Assembly: GCF_009730915.1 (NCBI RefSeq)
Contig: NC_052472.1
Location: forward strand, 4,240,359 to 4,304,358
Direction: 5' to 3'
Length of the DNA stretch: 64,000 nucleotides
Source: Dioscorea cayenensis subsp. rotundata
Taxonomy: Eukaryota > Streptophyta > Magnoliopsida > Dioscoreales > Dioscoreaceae
Shown: in pieces, positions 59,417 to 64,000 of the stretch
Layout of the letters: the number at the start of each line of letters is the position of its first letter
How positions within the stretch are numbered: the stretch's first letter is position 1
The notes under the pieces: model-generated
What the model was told of the DNA's origin: nothing
Databases searched by the model: none
What the model saw: the letters and a program-made list of their open reading frames with translations, nothing else
Translations under genes and position numbers: made by a program

Positions 59417-59770
59417 AGCGAGCGAGCGCAAGAGTGAGAGGGATCAGAGAGAGGTCGAGGCTGACTAGCGGAGCCAGAGAATCGAAGTCTTGGTCCCTCG
59501 GAGGTAGAGAGCTCATAGAGGAGTTTTTACTTTTTGCCTTTTTGCCTTTTTAGTTTTTGTTTTGAAACCTATAAAAAACAATTTTTTAATAAACCCTAAA
59601 ACAGAAAACCATATTTACAGATTTATAAATAAATCGGTCCTGTCCGGTTTGGACCGCGGTTCCGAAAATTGGAACCAGACCGGACCGATTAATGATGAAA
59701 CCGGTTGGCGGTTAAAAAAAAACCGGTCCGATCCAGTTTATGGTTTAAACAGTTTTTTTGAACCGCCTTA
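58728..59770. other. hAT 5' region, no gene
   Basis: Leader and promoter side of the hAT element. It contains a (GA)n tract (59380-59414) and subterminal GGACC/GGTCC repeats near the end. No coding frame. Confidence 0.6.
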
Positions 59771-61502
59771 GCAAATCTAGATGGAGAAAAACATGTTACA
59801 CTTGTTCACATTAGATATGCAATTAGACATAAGAATTATAATAATGTCATGTCACATCACTCAATTAAGATATGCTATTTGAAATCACCCTCAATTCTCT
59901 AGGTGGAATTTACCCTTTGCATTATTAATCTTAATAAAATTAACGGTTTTTTTTTATGTATATCATTAAAATTTTACTTATATGGCCTTCAATGAAAAAA
60001 AATATATCATGTATCCTAAAACTTTTATTTTTATTTATTTATTTATTTCATTTTTTGACAAATGTCTCTCGATCTACTTTACGTACATTTTCAAGATATG
60101 TTATATAACTAAAAGTTATAATAATATTAATTTTTTATAACAATAAAAATAGAATTTTATATAAATTTTTATACTACATCTAATAGTATTTATTGTTATT
60201 TAGATGTAATAAACCTAAACAAAATTATTTTTTTAAGGGTATATTTGGAGAAATATTAACTTAAAGACCATTAGGTAGGTATTTGTAAGGGTAGATACAT
60301 AGATTTTTTTGGTCATTTAATATTTAATTGTATATTTAAGTGATGTATGTGAGGTATTAAGGAATATATCCAAAAAAAAAAAATTCAAATTGTAAGGGTT
60401 ATACATAGCATCTGGTTTTATTGAGAGGTATATACACAATAGTCAAATATTCAGAGGCACACAAGTAAAAAAAAAAAGCTCAGTTGTTACTATGATCTAG
60501 ATCAACATGTTTTTTAAATGTGGAGCTACATAAATGATCTAGAGTGTTTGATAGAAACGAATATAGTTAATATTTTTTATTTTCATATATTGGTTTTTTT
60601 TTAATGTGTATCGCTATCATCCACCACTTTGGTTTTTTTAGAGACTATTTGAAAAAAAATTTAACAAGTGAAAATTCAGAAAATATTTTAGAAGAAACAA
60701 CACCGAATTCTTTTAGAGATTTTGTGAAAGTCAAGGGAGTACTATTTAAAAATTGTTATTGTTTGTGTTTTGTAAGGAAAAATTTATTTTATTGGGAAAA
60801 AAGTCAATTTTAATTTTAAATGATGAAATCTCAATTACTGATTTTTAGAAATAATTCTAAAAATACCATGTACACTTGTACATCATATATTGACTTCTCT
60901 TCTAGAATGAATTTGAAAAATAAGAGGTACATACCAAGATGTATATTTTTGTTGGGATAGCAATTTCAACGTAGCCTTGAAAAGTACTATTCTCAAACTT
61001 ATACAAATTTCACTTCTCAGTACCAAAATAGGTCATAAACTTATTTATAATTTCTAAATGTTTCTAAATTTATTTCATCCCAAAACTATCCTAAACTAGC
61101 TCCCACAAATTCGATATCAGTTTAGAAAAATCATAACCTTGTGAAGTTTTAAATAAACTAATAAAAAGTAGTTGACAGTGATTAAAAAATTAAATTATAT
61201 AAATAAAAATCATAATAACAATAATATTTTTATGAATATATCCTTACAAAATAAAAATAAAAATTCGTGTGGCTATCCGTTTAATAAAAATCAAACAAAT
61301 TATTTTGAAGTGTTGTATTGCAAGCACTCAAACTAAAATTTACTATGTTGTATTGATTTAAAGGTTAGAGTATATGTTATATTGTAAGTATAATTATTAT
61401 GGGCTATGGAATTGTATAGCTTCATTCAATTTTTTTCTAAAAATAGTAAATTCCAAAATTAAAGTAATATAATATTAATTTAAAATATTATCTAGCTTTT
61501 AA
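59771..61502. other. No gene; dispersed repeat copy 2 at 60785-60930
   Basis: AT-rich. The short frame at 60604-60813 has no recognisable motif. 60785-60930 is related to 25725-25862. Confidence 0.45.
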
Positions 61503-61690
61503 AATGGATGCCCAGTTGGTTGTCAATGTTGTTCACTGAAACACAGATGATATCACTGAGTTTGGATCTATCATTCAATATTGTGTCAACTTATTGTCCT
61601 TGAACAATAGCTTCATAGTGGTCAATGCTAATAGAGGAGCCAATTCTGTGGCCTACGATCTAGATAAGTCTTCTAATTCTTTAGATCACT
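61503..61690 (+). pseudogene. LINE RNase H (RVT_3-like) end
   Basis: The plus-strand frame reads MDAQLVVNVVH, a stop, then EFGSIIQYCVNLLSLNNSF and ANRGANSVAYDLDKSS. This fits the C-terminal half of the RVT_3 RNase H domain (D..VV, FG.II..C..LL, ..R.AN.VAH.LA). It is a relic of a different LINE from the next entry, since it precedes that element's reverse transcriptase. Confidence 0.5.
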
Positions 61691-61802
61691 TTTCTATTGG
61701 TTTCAGCCTCCACTGCATATTAGAGAGGCTCTTATGTATGGCTGTTCTGATGTTTAAGATTAATTTGCTTCGAGTCAAATTTGGATTCCTGGGTTTGATG
61801 CT

Positions 61803-63800
61803 AGACTAGCTAGAAATCTAAACCATCTCATGTTCGCTGATGATCTTGTCAATTTGTCAAGAGCATCCCGCTTGGTAGCTAAGGCTTGCAAGACCTGTCT
61901 GAATATTTATATTGATCTTACTGGCAAAAATCCTAGTGTGAGTAAGTCTACTGCCGGTTTTTCTTGTTGGGCAAACAAGAAGGTTTGTAGGGCTAGGGTG
62001 CTTAATTGGTCCTAAAATACTGGTCAAAAACTGTTTCCAGCCACCGGTTAATAGAGCTCATAATTGTATAAAAGCTTGGAGCCATAACTCCATTTCCTTA
62101 GCACGCAGAGTTGTGTTAATCAACAGTGTGTTAATGCCCATTTCTACTTATCTACTATCTTGCATAGTTGTGCCTGATTCCATTCTTGATCATATTTCAA
62201 AAATAGCTAGGAAATTCCTCTAGGGTGGGAGTTGTAATCATAGAGGCTTCCATACAGTGGGATGGAGCACTTCTACACTTGCTAAAACTGATGGGGGACT
62301 TGGGATTAGGAATTAAGGAATGCAAAAATCGCTTTAATGTCAAAGAATGTTTTCATGCTGTTAAATTCTGATGATTATTTTTGGGTTCATCTGTGTTAGT
62401 TGAAGTATGTGGATTTTAACAATTGGACCAATAAACCCTTAAAAAATGTGTCCAACTTTTTTAGAGCTCTTTGCTTAGCTGCTGCTAAAATCAAGTCCAA
62501 TTGTTTAATTAAAGAGTGTAATCCTGGCAAAATGAATTTTTTGTTGGATCCTTGGCTCTTCAAAATTCCCCTTGCTTTCAAGCCGACCTTTATTAATATG
62601 AGTCTACTGCTGGATAACTTTTCAGCGAATGATTGTGTGGATCTTTATGAGGGAAACTATGATACTTATCGTTTATTATTTGGAGACAACTTTGATTGGT
62701 CCTTCTTGAGGAAGGGGTGTTTGAATAGAGAGAGTAAAAATTATTGGGTTTGGACCTCCAAGGATACCAAGTCTTCACTAGCCAATTCGATTAACTCTTG
62801 GTTGTACCAGAATGGGACTGCAATTGAAGATAGTTAGGATAATTGAGATGCTCTTTGGAAGTTGCACACTATTCCTAGGGTCAAACTTTTCACTTGGAGG
62901 ATGTTGTACGACAAAACTCCTATCTTCTCTTATCTGTATCATTTGAATATTGGTCTAGCGAGGGAGTGTTGCTTTTGTGGGTTAGAATTGGAAACGGATG
63001 AACATGTGATGTGGGGTTACTAGAAGCTATTATGGGCTTGGAATGTCATTAGATGGTATGTTGGGGTGGATTTGAAAGCTATAAGGCAATTTACTAGGAG
63101 GAAATTGGATCACTAAAGGCTGGAAAACCAAGTGTGGAAGCCAAAATTTCAAGGCATCTCTTGCCAATTGTGCTTGGTTGATTTGGAAAGCCCATTGCTC
63201 GAAGGCTTTCAACAACATTAACCCTAATTTTGTTAAAATTGGACAACATGTTGTTGACATGGTGGTAAATATGCAAGAGAACTAAAATGCTATTGGAAAG
63301 TTAACCTTTTTCCCTTATCATTATTTGTTGTCTCTTTTTACTAATGCCTCATGGTCAGACAAAGTCAATGCTGTGGCATGGGGTTTGTTCTAATTAATAC
63401 TAACAAGATGGTAATTTTGGGAGGAGCGAGTTCTGGCATTGTAGAATCTAGCATCCAGGCTAAGGCAAAAGTGATGGAAGAGGCGTTTAGATGCTACACC
63501 AATAGAGACCTCGCTCCTTACAAATAATACACGGATTGCCCAAGCCTTGTCGACACGGTCCATACCGATGGCAAGCTCGCACATTGGAGAATCAGAGATA
63601 AAATTTTGGCTATTAGACAACTTCTCAGGAGATGCAACTCAGCTTAGATGGAACTCATCCCCAAAGATTTAAACCACATAGTGGACATGCTTGCCAGATT
63701 TCGGTTAAAGAACCCCTCAATCTCTTTTTTCCACAAGGGTCTGGAGCTTCCTAATTGGTTGGTTAGAGGCTGCTGCAGCCTGTGATTTTAAGCTTTAAGT
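61803..63800 (+). mobile_element. 5'-truncated, decayed L1-type LINE
   Basis: Plus strand. Starts inside reverse transcriptase at LMFADDLVNLSRASR (about 61830). It continues through the thumb region with many stops, a conserved block at 62400-62837 (NFLLDPWLFKIPLAFKPTF, similar to the LINE at 47-53 kb), a zinc-binding segment with CCFCG and EH (about 62960-63010), and an RNase H end (LIPKDLNHIVDMLARF, then GLELPNWLVRG, to 63780). A short A-rich and T-rich tail follows. The product was a reverse transcriptase; the copy is long dead. Confidence 0.75.
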
Positions 63801-63878
63801 GTTGTTAATCTTTAGTTATTTTGGTTTTTTGTTAACTTAGTAGCTCCCCTTAAAAAAAAGAGGGGTTAATTTTTTTCC

Positions 63879-63910
<32 letters not shown>

Positions 63911-64000
63911 GTTACTTTTATACTATGATAGTAATATAATAGAAATAATAGTAATTTTAAAGTCATTCAAATATTATTTGAATTTTTAAAATATATTAAA
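63801..64000. other. No gene; LINE tail and (TA)n
   Basis: CCCCTTAAAAAAAAGAGG and a (TA)n tract (63883-63910) follow the LINE; then AT-rich sequence to the edge. Confidence 0.5.

Larger units (their letters stand above)
55538..59770 (-). mobile_element. hAT transposon, 4.2 kb, autonomous type
   Basis: The element is flanked by ACAAATCT (55530-55537) and GCAAATCT (59771-59778), an 8-bp duplication with one mismatch. The ends read TAGGGTTGT on the left and, reversed, TAAGGCGGT on the right. Subterminal GACCGG/CCGGTCC repeats lie at both ends (55558-55700 and 59636-59745), as in Ac/Tam3-type hAT elements. It encodes a BED-finger transposase on the minus strand. The flanking repeat also occurs unoccupied at 18298-18365. 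Confidence 0.85.

Noticed and set aside
60604..60813. 69-codon frame
   Set aside because: AT-rich, with no motif, promoter or homologous pattern.

Overview
This is AT-rich nuclear DNA from a flowering plant. The evidence is multi-exon genes with GT-AG introns and plant-type families (GDSL esterase/lipase, peroxisomal enoyl-CoA hydratase 2, CCR/DFR-like reductase, FAR1). It also carries plant transposon lineages: chromoviral Ty3/Gypsy, Ty1/copia, L1-type LINEs with DUF4283 ORF1, hAT, CACTA, Tourist-like MITEs and tRNA-derived SINEs. Nothing visible fixes the species. Only two loci look like host genes in place: the first three exons of an ECH2-like gene (minus strand, 4355-4751; the rest would lie to the left) and a complete five-exon GDSL esterase/lipase (plus strand, 26874-30133). 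The remainder is transposons, relics and AT-rich sequence without genes.

Layout. 1-5 kb: LINE scrap, a hAT-like MITE and the ECH2 5' end. 5-8.4 kb: SINE-like relic, two MITEs with TAA target duplications, a direct-repeat pair and the 3' end of a minus-strand copia element. 8.4-18 kb: LTR-like sequence, a hAT-type MITE and relics of two plus-strand Gypsy elements. 18-26.6 kb: two SINEs with long perfect target-site duplications, a MITE end, a decayed FAR1-like gene and another hAT-type MITE. 26.8-30.1 kb: the GDSL gene. 30.3-36.5 kb: a Tourist-like MITE, then a 5526-bp chromodomain Gypsy element with 455-bp LTRs and an AAGGC target duplication. 37-39 kb: a 1-kb Tourist-like MITE and a copia-LTR-like segment.

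39.5-55.4 kb is the most interesting part and is nested. A hAT-like MITE (ends at 39532 and 55403; flanks GACACTAG/GGCACTAG) is split by a 14.9-kb CACTA-type element (39568-54446; CACTACAA termini, CTT target duplication). No CACTA transposase is visible in that element. It holds two adjacent minisatellites, the first three exons of a CCR/DFR-like reductase, a UTP6-like exon and a mutated full-length LINE. It therefore looks like a gene-fragment-carrying (Pack-type) CACTA.

55.5-59.8 kb is a 4.2-kb autonomous-type hAT element with a BED-finger transposase. Its insertion site can be read by comparison with an unoccupied copy of the same repeat near 18.35 kb. 61.5-63.8 kb holds two LINE relics. 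Single-base errors in homopolymers are the only defect seen in the GDSL gene, account for both breaks in the hAT transposase, and cause one of five breaks in the Gypsy element. Either these are recent lesions or residual consensus errors in the assembly.
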